From the NCBI GenBank assembly GCA_030674185.1, contig JAPXFY010000023.1, positions 22,878,361 through 22,942,360 of the forward strand: a stretch of 64,000 bases of DNA, given 5' to 3'. A program made the position numbers and the translations under genes. The number at the start of each line of letters is the position of its first letter. The stretch's first letter is position 1. The notes under the pieces were generated by a model. It saw only the letters and a list, made by a program, of their open reading frames with translations. It made no database searches and was not told the origin of the DNA. Below are positions 1 to 11,545 of this stretch, piece after piece. The DNA comes from Monoplex corrugatus (lineage: Eukaryota; Mollusca; Gastropoda; Littorinimorpha; Ranellidae).

Positions 1-120
1 AAATTAGAACATGTCAAGATATTCTAAGAGATTCCTAGTAACTTAGGTACATGTTGGTGTAGAACTTTTCATAGTCATTTAAAAAAAACTAAAAAGATGA
101 ACTTTTCCAATCAGACTTAA

Positions 121-287
121 ATCAATGGTGTAGAAATTTTTGTGAAATGTTGAGCAAACAAAAAACACGAAAAAAGAATAAGAACGCGTATTTATTACAA
201 GACAAAACAGGCACAAAGTTTTGGGCCAACTGGCCTTTGACAAGTGTAAGATCACAAACAAACAAACACCAGATACAAACATTAGGC
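121..287. repeat. Dispersed repeat family A, copy 1
   Basis: This stretch matches, with gaps, segments at 47718-48055 and 48262-48460. All share an A-rich block with an aaaaaacacgaaaaaag-like motif, then aacgcgtatttat, a core around ggccaactggccttt, and caagtgtaagatcacaaacaaacaaacacc. It has no coding potential. The family is seen directly from three copies in the window. I cannot assign it to a known class. Confidence 0.65.
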
Positions 288-491
288 ATGCAACAAACTA
301 CGTAACAAAAACAAGACGTGACGTGATACCAATACAACTAATGCAGATACAATACAACTGGCCTTTGTCAAGCTTGAACGCGGGCAGTCACACTTGTTTT
401 GGATTTCGTATTGTTCTAAGACTGCATGTTATTTGTACTAGTTGTCTTGGTATCACGTCACGTCTTGTTCTTGTCACGTAATTTGTTGCAT
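288..491. mobile_element. MITE-like element with about 52-bp terminal inverted repeats
   Basis: The left arm (288-339) and right arm (440-491) are near-perfect reverse complements with about four mismatches. Both carry aagacgtgacgtgatacca and end in atgcaacaaa / tttgttgcat. The interior of about 100 bp does not code for anything. Size and symmetry fit a non-autonomous DNA transposon, a MITE or foldback. No clear target duplication is visible, so the class is an inference. Confidence 0.6.
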
Positions 492-934
492 CGGCACCAC
501 CTCAGGCGCATCGTTGATATAACAACTGGACAGACTGACTAACAAAAGAAAAGGTCCTCACTCGTGCCTACCCTCCCAGCCCGTACAACTTGTGGCAACA
601 ACAGCATCTCCACCAACTGAGTCACTGCCACCGTTTAAACACATAATAAAATCCCCAAACTACTGAATATTTTTCTTGTTGAAATTACACCTGTTGACCA
701 GCTCCCCAGACAAAATTGGCTGTTGTCTGTAAAACATCTACAGGCTCCTACAGATTCTCATCGAGGGCAGTCAGCTTTGGCCACATCTCCTCCTGCAGCA
801 GCCAGAGATTCCTGCAGACCTGTAGGTGTGGTTTGTGTCCTGCTCTGCCTCTGTCCTCAAGGACATGCAGGGGATAGCATACTCTCATTTTTCTGTAAAA
901 AGATGTTTGCCCAGCCTGTTGTGCACTGTTCTAT
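492..934. other. Unannotated sequence
   Basis: No convincing open reading frame, RNA or repeat was recognised here. The short open frames are not conserved in look and have no domain signature. Confidence 0.5.
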
Positions 935-1590
935 GGTCCATTTTACTTTTCTGTGATGGTCCACTGTAGTGTTCTGTGATGGTCTGTAGTACTGGACTGT
1001 GATGGTCTATCATACTATTTTGTGATGGTCTATTGTACTATTCTGTGATGGTCCATTGTATTGTGATGGTCTGGTCTATTGTACTATACTGTGCTGGTCT
1101 ATTGTACTATTCTGTGATGGTCTATTGTGCCATACTGTGTTGATCAATTGTACTGTACTGTGACAGTCTATTGTACTGTACTGTGATGGTCTATCATACT
1201 GTTTTGGTCTATTGTACTCTTCTGTAATACACTGTTTTACTGTGCTGTGATGGTCTATTGTACTATTCTGTGATGGTCTATTGTGCTGTACAGTGATGGT
1301 CAATTGTACTATTTTGTGGTCTATTGTCATGTGCTGGTCTATTGTACTATTTTGTGCTGGTCTATTGTACTATTCTGTGATGGTCTATTGTCCTGTGATG
1401 GTCTATTGTACTATTTTGTGATGGTCTATTGTACTATTCTGTGGTGGTCTATTGCACTATGATGGTTTATTGTACTGTGATGGTTTATTGCACTATGACG
1501 GTTTATTGTACTATGATGGTTTATTGTACTGTGGTGGTTTGTTGTGCTGTGATGTTTTATTGTCCTGTGCTGGTTTGTCATATTGGCAGA
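935..1590. repeat. Degenerate minisatellite, 17-23 bp units (left part)
   Basis: Imperfect tandem copies of gatggtctattgtactattct, separated by tgtgatgg-type variants. The same unit resumes at about 4976-5330, on the far side of the RTE element, so both stretches are probably one array split by the insertion. Confidence 0.85.
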
Positions 1591-1995
1591 TGTGATGCGT
1601 CTAGTATGTCGGCTTCGGCCTGCACCGCTGGCTAGCACTGCTGTGCGAAAAGAAGAGCAATGCGTAAGTCTCTTCCTGTCAGTACATAGCCTCTCCATCA
1701 GCAAGCCCTACGCTGTGCCTCCTCGTGGCGACAGGCGGTAACTGAGCACCTCACGGACTCAGGCTGAATCTCATAGGACTCGGAGGAGGTCTGGCCTCCA
1801 GACGTGAGGCATGCAGGCCCACCGGCGTGTGGACACGCCCTGGTGCCCACGAACCAGATCCCCAAGCTATGGGTAAATAGCTCCACTGCCTTGTGGACAT
1901 CTCGGGAGAGAGTAAGGCTAAGGGAGTCAACCCTAAAATAAAAAACCGATGGAAGGCAAGGGGAAACCACCATCGTACTTTTCCCCAGGAAATCC

Positions 1996-2913
1996 ATGGA
2001 CAGAGGAAGAATAAAGAAGAAAGTTAACGACGTCAATAGGTGCTCCTGTGGAGCACCTTCGTCCAGTAGGGACTGTCATGCGGCGCAGGTGACACCAGAC
2101 CGTCAGCCAGCTACTGTGACCAAAACCAAGATTAAATTCAACACCAAGGTGGCAACATGGAACATCAGAACAATGTTGCAGAAAGGTAAATTAGACAACA
2201 TCAAAATGGAGATGGAAAGGCTTAACATCAGTATTTTAGAACTAGGGGAAATGAGATGGAAGGGGGCAGGCATGATAACATCAGGAGAATATACAGTGAT
2301 ATACTCTGGTGGTAATTCACATGAAAGAGGAGTAGGCATCATAATGGACAAAGACAAATCAAAAGCAGTTAAAGGATACTGGGCAGTGTCTGACAGAGTT
2401 TTACTGGTCAAATTCAGAGGGAAACCTTTTGATATCAACATCATACAGGTGTATGCACCAACATCTGCAAGTACTCAGGAAGACATCGATAACTTCTACG
2501 AAGTTTTAGAGATAGCCAAGATCCAATGTAAATCACAGGAAGTCACAGTCATAATGGGAGATTTTAATGCTAAAGTGGGACAGGATAGGGTGGAGGATAT
2601 AGTTGGACCTCATGGCCTTGGTACACAAAACGAAAGAGGGGGGAAGCTTGTAGAATGGGCACAGATGAATGAGTTCATAGTAGGAAACACCTTGTTTGAG
2701 CAGCCTAACAGAAGAAAATGGACTTGGATGAGTCCAGGAGATAATACCAAAAATCAAATTGACTACATCCTGATCAACAAAAGATTTAGAAATTCTTTAC
2801 TCCCAGCAAAAACACTACCAGGCGCAGACTGCAACAGTGACCACAATCCGGTAGTGGGAAGATTTAGGCTGAAATTGAGGAAAAGGAAACAGACCAAAGC
2901 AACATCAAACTGA
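1996..2913 (+). pseudogene. RTE endonuclease domain of the LINE ORF
   Basis: An uninterrupted 305-residue frame holding an AP-endonuclease-like (exonuclease/endonuclease/phosphatase) domain. Visible signatures are TWNIRTM near residue 53, VYAPTSAS in the middle, IMGDFNAKVG with the catalytic D/N, and SDHNPVVGRF near the C-terminus. In the family this domain nicks target DNA to prime reverse transcription. The methionine at 1996 follows a CCATGG-like context after the leader. The frame closes just before the RT part, which continues from 2925 in another frame. In intact RTE elements EN and RT are one polypeptide, so this is one piece of a broken ORF. Confidence 0.88.
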
Positions 2914-2924
2914 ACCTTGGACTC

Positions 2925-4962
2925 TTGAAGACAGATGAAATGATACGTCAAAAATCTAATATACATGTTCAAAACAAATTCAGTGCTCTGGAAGACGTTG
3001 GTGACAGTGAGGAACAATGGACAAAGTTGAGAAGTTCTATAAATGAAGCTTGTGAGGAAATCCCTAAGGCAAATAGAAAAGCAAAAAAGAGCTGGATATC
3101 TAATGAAATTTTGGGCCTGATGGAGAAAAGGAGAAGGCAAAGAGAAACGAGGAGATATACAGGAAGATAAACAAAGAAATCAGGTATAGGTGCAATGAAG
3201 CTAAGGGAGCTTGGCTGAACACAAAATGCAAAGAGATAGAAGAACGACACAAAATGGATCCTCAGGGTATGTACAGACGAATTGAAGAAATTGTCCACAG
3301 AAAAAAAAATACATGCACATCAACTGGTTGCTTAAAATCAAAAGATGGCACGCTTATCATGGAAAAAGACAAGGTATTAGACAGATGGGGAGAGTACATT
3401 AAAGAACTTTTTGAGGATGACAGAAACGAAGAACACATTATAAAAAAGAACTTTGAAGGACCACCCATAATGAAAGATGAAGTCAGAGCAGCACTGAAAA
3501 AGATGAAACCAGGAAAAGCCCCAGGAGCAGACAACATTACTACAGAGATGATTGAAGCCCTGGAGGAATTTGGCATAGAAAAAATAACAGTCCTCCTAAA
3601 TGAAATTATGACACTGGAAAAATCCCCAAAGATATGTCAAAATTAATTTTCATTGCACTTCCAAAGAAGACAGGGGCTATAGATTGCGAATTCTATCGCA
3701 CAATCAGTTTGATGAGTCATGTAACAAAAATCCTCTTAAGAATAATCATGATGAGGACAAGGAATAGAATCAAAAGAGAAATAGCAGAAGAACAGTGTGG
3801 ATTTGTGGAGGGGAAAGGAACTATTAATGCCATATACATCCTAAGAACTATCATAGCGAGGTCAGTTGAGATGAATAAGGATTTGTGTTTATGCTTTGTT
3901 GACTATAGCAAGGCTTTCGATCAGGTACGACATGAAGAATTGATCAACCAACTGAAGAGACTCAATGTCGATGGAAAGATCTACGAATAATCAGGAATAT
4001 GTACTGGGAACAAACAGCTGCAATGAGAATAGAAAAGAATATAAGCTCTTTTCAAAACATCAAAAGAGGAATCAGACAGGGTTGTGTTTTGTCACCAGAT
4101 CTGTTTTCACTATATAGCGAAAACATCATGAGAAACCTAGAAGAAGACCTTGGATTAAAGGTTGGAGGGAAAATGATAAACAACATTCGGTATGCAGATG
4201 ACACCGTGCTAATTGCAGAAAATGAAAGGGACCTACAAAACCTTGTGAATATACTAGAAACAGAAAGCAAAGGTAAGGGGTTGGAACTAAACAGCAGGAA
4301 GACTGAAGTCATGGTGATCAGTATAAAACATGAAATCCCCTCCTGCAAAATAACAGCAAATGGCACAACCTTGACACAGGTTAATAAGTTCAAATACCTG
4401 GGAACGGTCATTTCATCAGACGGCAGATGCACATCGGAAATAGCTGGCAGAATCGGCCAAGCCAAAACAGCATTCAAGAAGATGACAAGCATTCTTACCA
4501 ACAAATGCCTATCAATTAACATCAGAAAGAGAGTCCTTGAATGTTATATAGAACCAATACTGTTGTACGGATGCGAGGCGTGGACAGTCAGCAAGCAAAG
4601 CCAGAGCAGGATTGAGGCAGCCGAGATGTGGTTTCTCAGAAGAATGTTGAGAGTACCATGGACAGCAAAGAAAATAAACGAGACAGTCTTGATGGAGGCA
4701 GACACAAGTCGATCACTGACAAGGAAGATTAGGAAAAGACAAGCAACATTATAGGCCATTTTATGAGGAAGGGGGATTTGGAGCACCTGGTCACAACAGA
4801 AAAGCTGGAGGGAAAGAGAGCACCAGGTAGACCCAGGGAGAGAATGCTGGACGGACTTGCAGAGTGGCTGAGAATGAAGAGGGTGGGGGAGATGCTGGGG
4901 GCAACGAGAAATAGAGATGGTTGGAAGTCCATGGTCGCCAACGCCATGTGGCAGGGCACCTG
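2925..4962 (+). pseudogene. RTE reverse transcriptase and C-terminal domain, frameshifted
   Basis: Reverse-transcriptase blocks appear in order but in four or five successive frames (segments 2925-3170, 3254-3646, 3634-3990, 3999-4754 and 4763-4963). Visible motifs are GKAPGADNITTEMIE, FVDYSKAFDQV, IRQGCVLSPDLFSLY and the catalytic IRYADDTVLIAE at about 4184-4219. The C-terminal part has ILLYGCEAWTV, LRRMLRVPWTAKK and GRPRERMLDGLAEW, as in RTE/BovB proteins. The catalytic YADD is kept but the multiple frame changes make this copy non-functional as assembled. Single-base assembly errors are an alternative explanation for some breaks. Confidence 0.88.
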
Positions 4963-4975
4963 ATGATGATGATGA

Positions 4976-5330
4976 TGATGTGATGGTTTGTTTACTGTAG
5001 AGGTTTATTATTACTGTAGGTGGTCTATTTTACTATTATGTGATTTTTCTATTGTACTGTGATGTTTATTGTACTATTTGGTGATGGTTTATTGTACTAT
5101 ATGGTGATGGTCTATTGTACTATTATGTGATGGTCTATTGTATTGTGACGGTTTATTGTACTATACGGTGATGGTCTATTGTACTATTCTGTCTTAGCCT
5201 ATTGTACTATTCTGTGATAGTCAATTGTCCTGTGATGGTCTACTGTACTATTATATAATGGTCTGTTGTACTCTGATGCTTGAATTCAGTGTTCTGTGGA
5301 GTCTTTTCTACTATTCCATGAGGCCTATTC
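4976..5330. repeat. Degenerate minisatellite (right part)
   Basis: Continues the 935-1590 array: tggtctattgtactattctgt-type units immediately after the RTE (GAT)n tail. The units decay towards 5430, where receptor coding sequence begins. Confidence 0.8.
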
Positions 5331-5426
5331 TACTGTTCTATGAGGCCAATTCCTCAATTTTGTAATGTCTGTTCTATGCCCTGTGATGTCCTTTCCCTTA
5401 CTTGATAATGTCTTTTCTAGTATTCT

Positions 5427-8365
5427 GTGAACGACTTTTCAGTATTCAGCATCAGCCAGAAGACTGGGTGTGACGATGGGAGGAATATATCAGAACACTG
5501 TGTATTTAACAATCCTGGCTGTCAGGATGGAGCCTTATTATGTAACCGCTGTTACAGGTGTGTTGGGTCAGTCCCACACTTGTACAAACCTTCAGAGTAC
5601 GTCAAAGAAGCTAGAGAGTACTGTAAGTCACTAGGAGGTGTAGTAGGGCTACCCAGTTGTGGAGTTTCGTGGTATCAACTGATAGACAAAAAATCAAAAT
5701 CAAAATATTTTCCTTGTCTAGAAAAAGATGTCGTGTATGTTTTTGGTGATCAGTATATTGGAGACATGACTTTGGATAATATATATCGAAACAGTATCGT
5801 CACTCAGCACAGAAGCGTTGTCTATCATGGTTATAAACTGCCCAGGTTTAATGATCTAGTTCCCCATGGGAAGCAGTGCCTTTTACTTTATTATGGAACA
5901 GAAACCATCAATGACTGTGATGAACAAAGCCACGTGGAACAGAGAGCGTTCTGTGAATATAAGAAGAATACCACAACAGAATACCTTCACCTTTCAAAAG
6001 CAATAACTCTGACCAGTACGGGATCTGTGCAGCTCACACAACAACCGTCTCTGACGATATGTCCTGATGGTCACGTGACACATGTCCTGTGTGGTTCTCA
6101 TCAGTTTGGTCTTTGTAACCAGGAGCATGGATCACCTTGTACTTTTAAAACTCATTCATCACACAAACAGGAAACAGTTGACACTGCAGAGCAACATGTA
6201 TCCGTTCCTACCTTTGTGTGTGATGATAAGATCACAAATGTGTCATACACCCTGGTATGTGACTTCAGACTGATTGTCAGGATCAGAGTGATGAGTCCTT
6301 CTGTGAACATCCTCCTTGTGTCAAGACATTTGCCTGTGGTAATGGTCAGTGTGTGTCCTTTGACAATGTGTGTGACCGGGTCTTCCATTGCCAGGACAAA
6401 TCAGATGAAAGAAAGTGTGGAAAGTTGCGGGCGAGAGACTACGTTCATTACTCACTTTTTCCATCTCCTGCACTAATCAATTTTGATGGCATCAGAGCTT
6501 TTATTTCAACTCCAATGATGTCTAACGAGTCATGTCCTGAAACCCATTATCGTTGTCCTGGTGTATACAATGACTGTTTACCTGTCTACACAAGATGCAA
6601 TGGAATGTACGACTGTATTGACCACGAGGACGAAGAGGAATGCGAGTCAATGAAGTGTCCAGGATTCTTCAGATGCAAATCATCCACAATATGTACACAC
6701 AATGATCACCTATGTGATGGCTGGCCTCACTGCCCAATGCATGATGATGAATTGTCGTGTGTGACTTGTCCTGAGGAATGCCTGTGTCAAGGTCTGACAT
6801 TTCTGTGCTCTCAGTCTTTCTCTGCATCACTCTTCCCTCAGCTCCGCTCCTTGGATGCCACAGGATCAGGTATGAATCTGTCCGATGTCAGTGACAATAT
6901 CTATCTTATTTATTTGACTCTTGCACAGTGTTCCATCACCATCTTACCCCTCATACACTTGTTCAATCTCAGGTTTCTTGACCTTAGTAAAAACAAACTG
7001 CAGTGTATCAACATGACTCAGGTTGCTTATTTACAAAATCTACGAACCTTGTCCCTGTCCAATAATCCTCTGACTTCATTGTACAATAATCCCTCATCAG
7101 AGTCTCTGCAAACGACACTAACCATGATAGATCTTTCATATACAATTCTCACAGTGTTTGACACTCAGGTCTTGTCAGAATTCCGGGGAGTAAAGAAACT
7201 TGATTTATCTTTTAGTACTATACATACTATTACTTCTAGTGGTTTCCAGTTTACACCTTACTTAGCTGAACTACACATGGAAGGTAGTCCTGTGAAAACA
7301 TTTCCATCTGACGTGTTCAAAAGTCTGTCATCTCTACATGCCATATCAACACTGAATTACAAACTATGCTGTAAAGAAATACTTCCACATTATTTTGATG
7401 AGTCTTGCTGCCACGCTCCAAAAGACGACATTTCATCGTGTGAAGATTTACTACAATCAGGAACATATCGAGTGTTTCTCTGGTTGATCAGCTGCTTGTC
7501 AGTGACTGGTAACATTTTCTGTTTTGTTGTACGTTTGTGTACACACAAGAGAAACTCTCCAAGTGGTTTTAGTGTGTTTGTCACTAACCTGACCATGGCT
7601 GACTTTCTTATGGGAGTCTACATTGCCGTTATTGGTGTGGCTGATGAACCTGTTCCGAGGTAGATATCTTCATTATGATGACACTTGGATGAACAGTGTG
7701 GCCTGTAAGGGGCAGGAGTTCTATCTCTGTTGTCCAGTGAAGTGTCAGCACTGATGATCTGGCTTATTACGCTTGATCGCTTCATTGTGCTTGCCTTTCC
7801 ATTCAGCATTATGCGATTTGAGAGAACATCAGCAATTGTGGCTTGCTCTATCATTTGGCTGGTTGGCTGGTTCCTTGCCTTGTTGCCCTTACTTCCAGTA
7901 GCATCACACTGGGAGTTTTACAGCCAGACTGGTATTTGTATTCCACTATCAGTTTCAAGACGAACTTTTAAAGGACATATTTACTCTTTCAGCATATTAA
8001 TCATCCTAAATTTTGTGTTGTTTGTATTTATATCAGCAGGCCAAGCCTTTATCTACTGGTCTATACAGAAGAACACATTGACAACCAACACGACCAAAGT
8101 GTCACGTGACATGACTATAGCTCGACGGTTAGTCAGTGTGGCTGTCACAGATTTCATGTGCTGGTTTCCCATTGGACTGTGTGGAATGTTGTCTGTGGCT
8201 GACGTTCCCATCCCTGGAGAAGTGAACGTGGCCATGGCTATCTTCGTACTGCCCTTAAACTCTGCTCTAAATCCCTTCATGTACACTTTCAACACTTTAG
8301 CAGAAAAGCGTAGGAAATCCAACGAAGCAAAACTGTTAAAATGGCTGGAATCTCACGGTGACTAG
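5427..8365 (+). CDS. GRL101-like LDLa/lectin-like/LRR G-protein-coupled receptor, copy 1 (frame-disrupted)
   Basis: Domains in order: partial LDL-A (GCDDGRN...C, about 5470); C-type-lectin-like domain (about 5545-5970, EAREYCKSLGG start and FCEYK end); LDL-A repeats (about 6225-6420, 6533-6648, 6655-6760); LRR N-cap (CPEECLCQG, about 6767); leucine-rich repeats to about 7330; a cysteine-rich hinge (KLCCKEI, ESCCH); then seven helices. Family hallmarks are GN in helix 1, NLTMADF in helix 2, DRF replacing DRY near 7775, and NPFMY near 8269. Known relatives are large-ectodomain receptors such as snail GRL101; the ligand is unknown. Three indels break the frame: one missing base near 6273 (inside an LDL-A), an extra base near 7655 and a missing base near 7712. 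The last two compensate, so helices 3-7 return to the frame of helices 1-2. No introns are needed across 2.9 kb. The 5' end starts mid-LDL-A at the minisatellite edge, so upstream exons are missing, truncated, or lie beyond an intron (possible acceptor cttttcag ending 5442). Confidence 0.88.
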
Positions 8366-8439
8366 TGAGCAGTTAGTTGTGTCGGTAAGCGACTCATTCA
8401 TAGATTACAGTCATAGAATACTATACTAGAATCACTACA

Positions 8440-9470
8440 GATGATACTACATTTTTTACACCACTAATGAAAATAGACTAAAATCACCACTGATGATAAT
8501 ACACTACAGTCACCACTAATGATAATATACAATGGTCACCAATGATGATAATCAACTACAGTCACCACTGATGATAATACACTACAATCATCACTGATGA
8601 TAATACACTACAATCACCACTGATGATAATACACTACAGTCACCACTGATGATAATACACAACAGTCACCACTGATGATAATACACTACAGTCGCCACCA
8701 ATGAAAATACTATACAATCACCATTGATGATGATACACTACAGTCACCACTGATGATAATACACTAGTCACCACTGATGATAATACACTACAATCACCAC
8801 TGATGACAATACACTATAATCACCACTGTTGATAATACACTCAATTACCATTGATGATAATACACTACAATCATAACTGATGATAATACACTACAATCAC
8901 CACTAATGATAATAGACTACAATCACCACTGACGATAATATGCTACAATCACCACTGATGATAATACACTATAGTCACCATTGATGATAATACACACAGT
9001 CACCACTGATGATAATACACAACAGTCGCCACTGATGATAATATACTACAGTCACCATGATGATAATACACAACAGTCACCACAGATGATAATACACTAC
9101 AGTACCACTGATGATAATACACAGTCACCACTGATGATAATACACTACAATCACCACTGTTGATAATACACTACAGTTACCACTGATGATAATAACTACA
9201 GTCACCACTGATGATAATACACTAGTCACCACTGATGATAATACACTACGTCACCATGATGATAATACACTACAGTCACCATGATGATAATACACTACAA
9301 TCTCCATGATGATAATACACTGCAATCACCACTGATGATAATACATTAAATCACCACTGATGATTATACTTACAAATCACCACTGATGATAATACACTAC
9401 AATCACCACTGATGATAATACATTACAATCACTACTGATGATAATACACTACAGTCACCACTGATGATAA
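8440..9470. repeat. 26-bp minisatellite downstream of the receptor
   Basis: About 38 imperfect copies of caccactgatgataatac plus actacagt. A period of 26 is measured from successive tgatgataat starts at 8569, 8595 and 8621. Several units are 1-3 bp shorter, and the array decays at both ends. Confidence 0.9.
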
Positions 9471-9600
9471 AGGTGTTTTAACATTGTTGCATAGAGAAAT
9501 TATTTCTGATCTTATGTTCTATAAAAGGACACAAAAAGCTAGTACGAAATAAAAAAAAGTGAATAATATTATATGACTTTGTTATAATACACACACTGAC
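9471..9600. other. Non-repetitive spacer between two arrays
   Basis: About 130 bp of AT-rich sequence separates the 26-bp and 46-bp arrays. A last partial 26-bp-like unit (ccactgatgacaatac) reappears at about 9600, so this may be a small insertion into the array. Nothing else was recognised. Confidence 0.4.
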
Positions 9601-9636
9601 CACTGATGACAATACCTACAGTCACCGCTGATGATA

Positions 9637-10680
9637 TATGGACACATATACGCTTCATTGCATGTCCCAAACCTGGTCACACATGGACACATATACACTC
9701 ATTGCATGTCCCAAACCTGGGTCACACATGGACACATATACACTTCATTGCATGTCCCAAACCTGGGTCACACATGGACACATATACATTCATTGCATGT
9801 CCCAACCTGGGTCATAATGGACACATATCACTTCATTGATGTCCCAACCTGGGTCACACATGGCAACATATACACTTCATTTTCATGTCCCAAACCTGGT
9901 CACACATGGACACATAACACTTCATTGCATGTCCAAACTAGTCACATAATGATAACATTATACACTTCATTGCATGTCCCAAATCTGGGTCATTATGGAC
10001 ACATACACACTTCATTGCAGTCCCAACCTGGTCACATATGGACACATACACTTCATTGCATGTCCCAAACCTGGGTCACATATGGACACATACACACTTC
10101 ATTGCATGTCCCAAACCTGGGTCACATATGGACACATATACACTTCATTGCATGTCCCAAACCTGGGTCATATATGGACACATACACACTTCATTGCATG
10201 TCCCAAACCTGGGTCACATATGGACACATATACACTTCATTGCATGTCCCAAACCTGGGTCATATATGGACACATATACACTTCATTGCATGTCCCAAAC
10301 CTGGGTCACATATAGACACATATACACTTCATTGCATGTCCCAAACCTGGGTCATATATGGACACATATCCACTTCATTGCATGTCCCAAACGTGGGTCA
10401 TATATGGACACATATACACTTCATTGCATGTCCCAAACCTGGGTCATATATGGACACATATACACTTCATTGCATGTCCCAAACCTGGGTCACATATAGA
10501 CACATATACACTTCATTGCATGTCCCAAACCTGGGTCATATATGGACACATATCCACTTCATTGTATGTCCCAAACGTGGGTCACATATAGACACATATA
10601 CACTTCATTGCATATCCCAAACTTAGGTCATAAATGGACACATATACAATTCATCGCATGTCCCAAAGTTGGGTCACATA
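9637..10680. repeat. 46-bp minisatellite
   Basis: Monomers contain ttcattgcatgtcccaaac followed by ctgggt and a tggacacata block. A period of 46 is measured from tgtcccaaac at 10061, 10107 and 10153. Three 46-bp units make 138 bp, or 46 codons, which is why long repetitive open frames appear in every frame. None is a protein gene. The central part (10040-10620) is nearly homogeneous, and the left end is ragged with small deletions. Confidence 0.92.
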
Positions 10681-10760
10681 TACAGTTGTCCCAGATTTGC
10701 ATCGAATATGCAGTTCATTGCATGTCCCAAAATTAGCTCACGTATTTAGTTCATTGCATG

Positions 10761-10826
10761 TGCTTAGATTTGATTTTATCAAGATTTTGCGCTATATAAA
10801 TATTGTAATTATTATTATTATTCTTG
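10761..10826 (+). mobile_element. CR1/L2-type LINE 3'-tail fragment
   Basis: The stretch tagatttgattttatcaaga, followed by ttttgcgctatataaatattg and (ATT)n, matches the terminal sequence of the CR1/L2 element at 41364-41440 and the reverse copy at 25785-25960. Only about 65 bp is present, so it is a very short 5'-truncated insertion. It sits inside the 36-bp array and replaces part of a monomer. Confidence 0.75.
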
Positions 10827-11545
10827 GGTCATACATCCAATTCATTGCGTATTCCTACCTTAGGTTACACAGCCAGTTTATTGCATGTCCCAAACTTGGG
10901 TCACATATACAGCTCATTTCATGTCCCAAACTTGGGTCACATATACATTTCATTGTATGCCCCAAACTTGGGTCACATGTACAGTTCGTTGTATGTTCCA
11001 AATTTGGTTCACATGTACAGTTCATTGCATGTCCCAAACTTGGGTCACATACATGTGTACAGTTCATTGTATGCCCCAAACGTGGGTCACATATACAGTT
11101 CGTTGTATGTTCCAAACGTGGGTCACATATACATTTCATTGTGTACCCGAAACTTGGGTCACATATACAGTTCATTGCCTGCCCCAGACTTGGTTCACAT
11201 GTACAGTTCATTGTATGTCCCAAACTTGGGTCACAATACAGTTCATTGTATGTCCCAAACTTGGGTCGCATATGCATTTCATTGCCTGCCCCCCAACTTG
11301 GGTCACAATACAGTTCATTTTATGTCTCAAACTTGGGTCACATATACATTTCATGGTATGCCCCAAACGTGGGTCACATATACATTTCATGGTATGCCCC
11401 AAACTTGGGTCACATAGACAGTTCATTGTATGTCCCAAACTTGGGTCACGTATACAATTCATTGCATGTTCCAAACTTGGATCACACATTCAATTCATTG
11501 CATGTCCCAAACTTGGTTTATGTATACAGTCAAGTGTACATACCA
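10827..11545. repeat. 36-bp minisatellite related to the 46-bp array
   Basis: Monomers with ttcattgtatgtcccaaac and ttgggtcacatataca. A period of 36 is measured from 10886, 10922 and 10958. The unit equals the 46-bp monomer without its 10-bp tggacacata block. Because 36 is twelve codons, all frames stay open on both strands without implying a protein. Confidence 0.92.

Larger units (their letters stand above)
1591..4975 (+). mobile_element. Near full-length RTE-type non-LTR retrotransposon (BovB-like domain order)
   Basis: The element has a GC-richer 5' leader (about 1591-1995), an AP-endonuclease, a reverse transcriptase and a C-terminal domain with the RVPWTAKK and GRPRERMLDGLAEW blocks. 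It ends in a short (TGA/GAT)n tail after a stop. RTE elements typically have a compact EN-RT ORF and a 3' microsatellite tail, which fits. At least ten related fragments occur in this window, mostly 3' ends (14582, 16570, 17973, 24878, 33696, 34930, 43960, 50796, 56782) plus a long copy at 30805. Coding capacity is broken by about five frame changes. It is flanked on both sides by the same minisatellite, so it inserted into that array. Confidence 0.88.

Noticed and set aside
7656..7714. A small GT-AG intron in receptor copy 1
   Set aside because: Splicing it out would remove the expected extracellular-loop residues (Trp and the conserved Cys), which are encoded in the +1 frame here. Two compensating indels explain it better.
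8440..9470. CRISPR-like array
   Set aside because: Units are head-to-tail 26-mers without unique spacers, in an animal genome; the 46, 40 and 42-bp arrays fail for the same reason.
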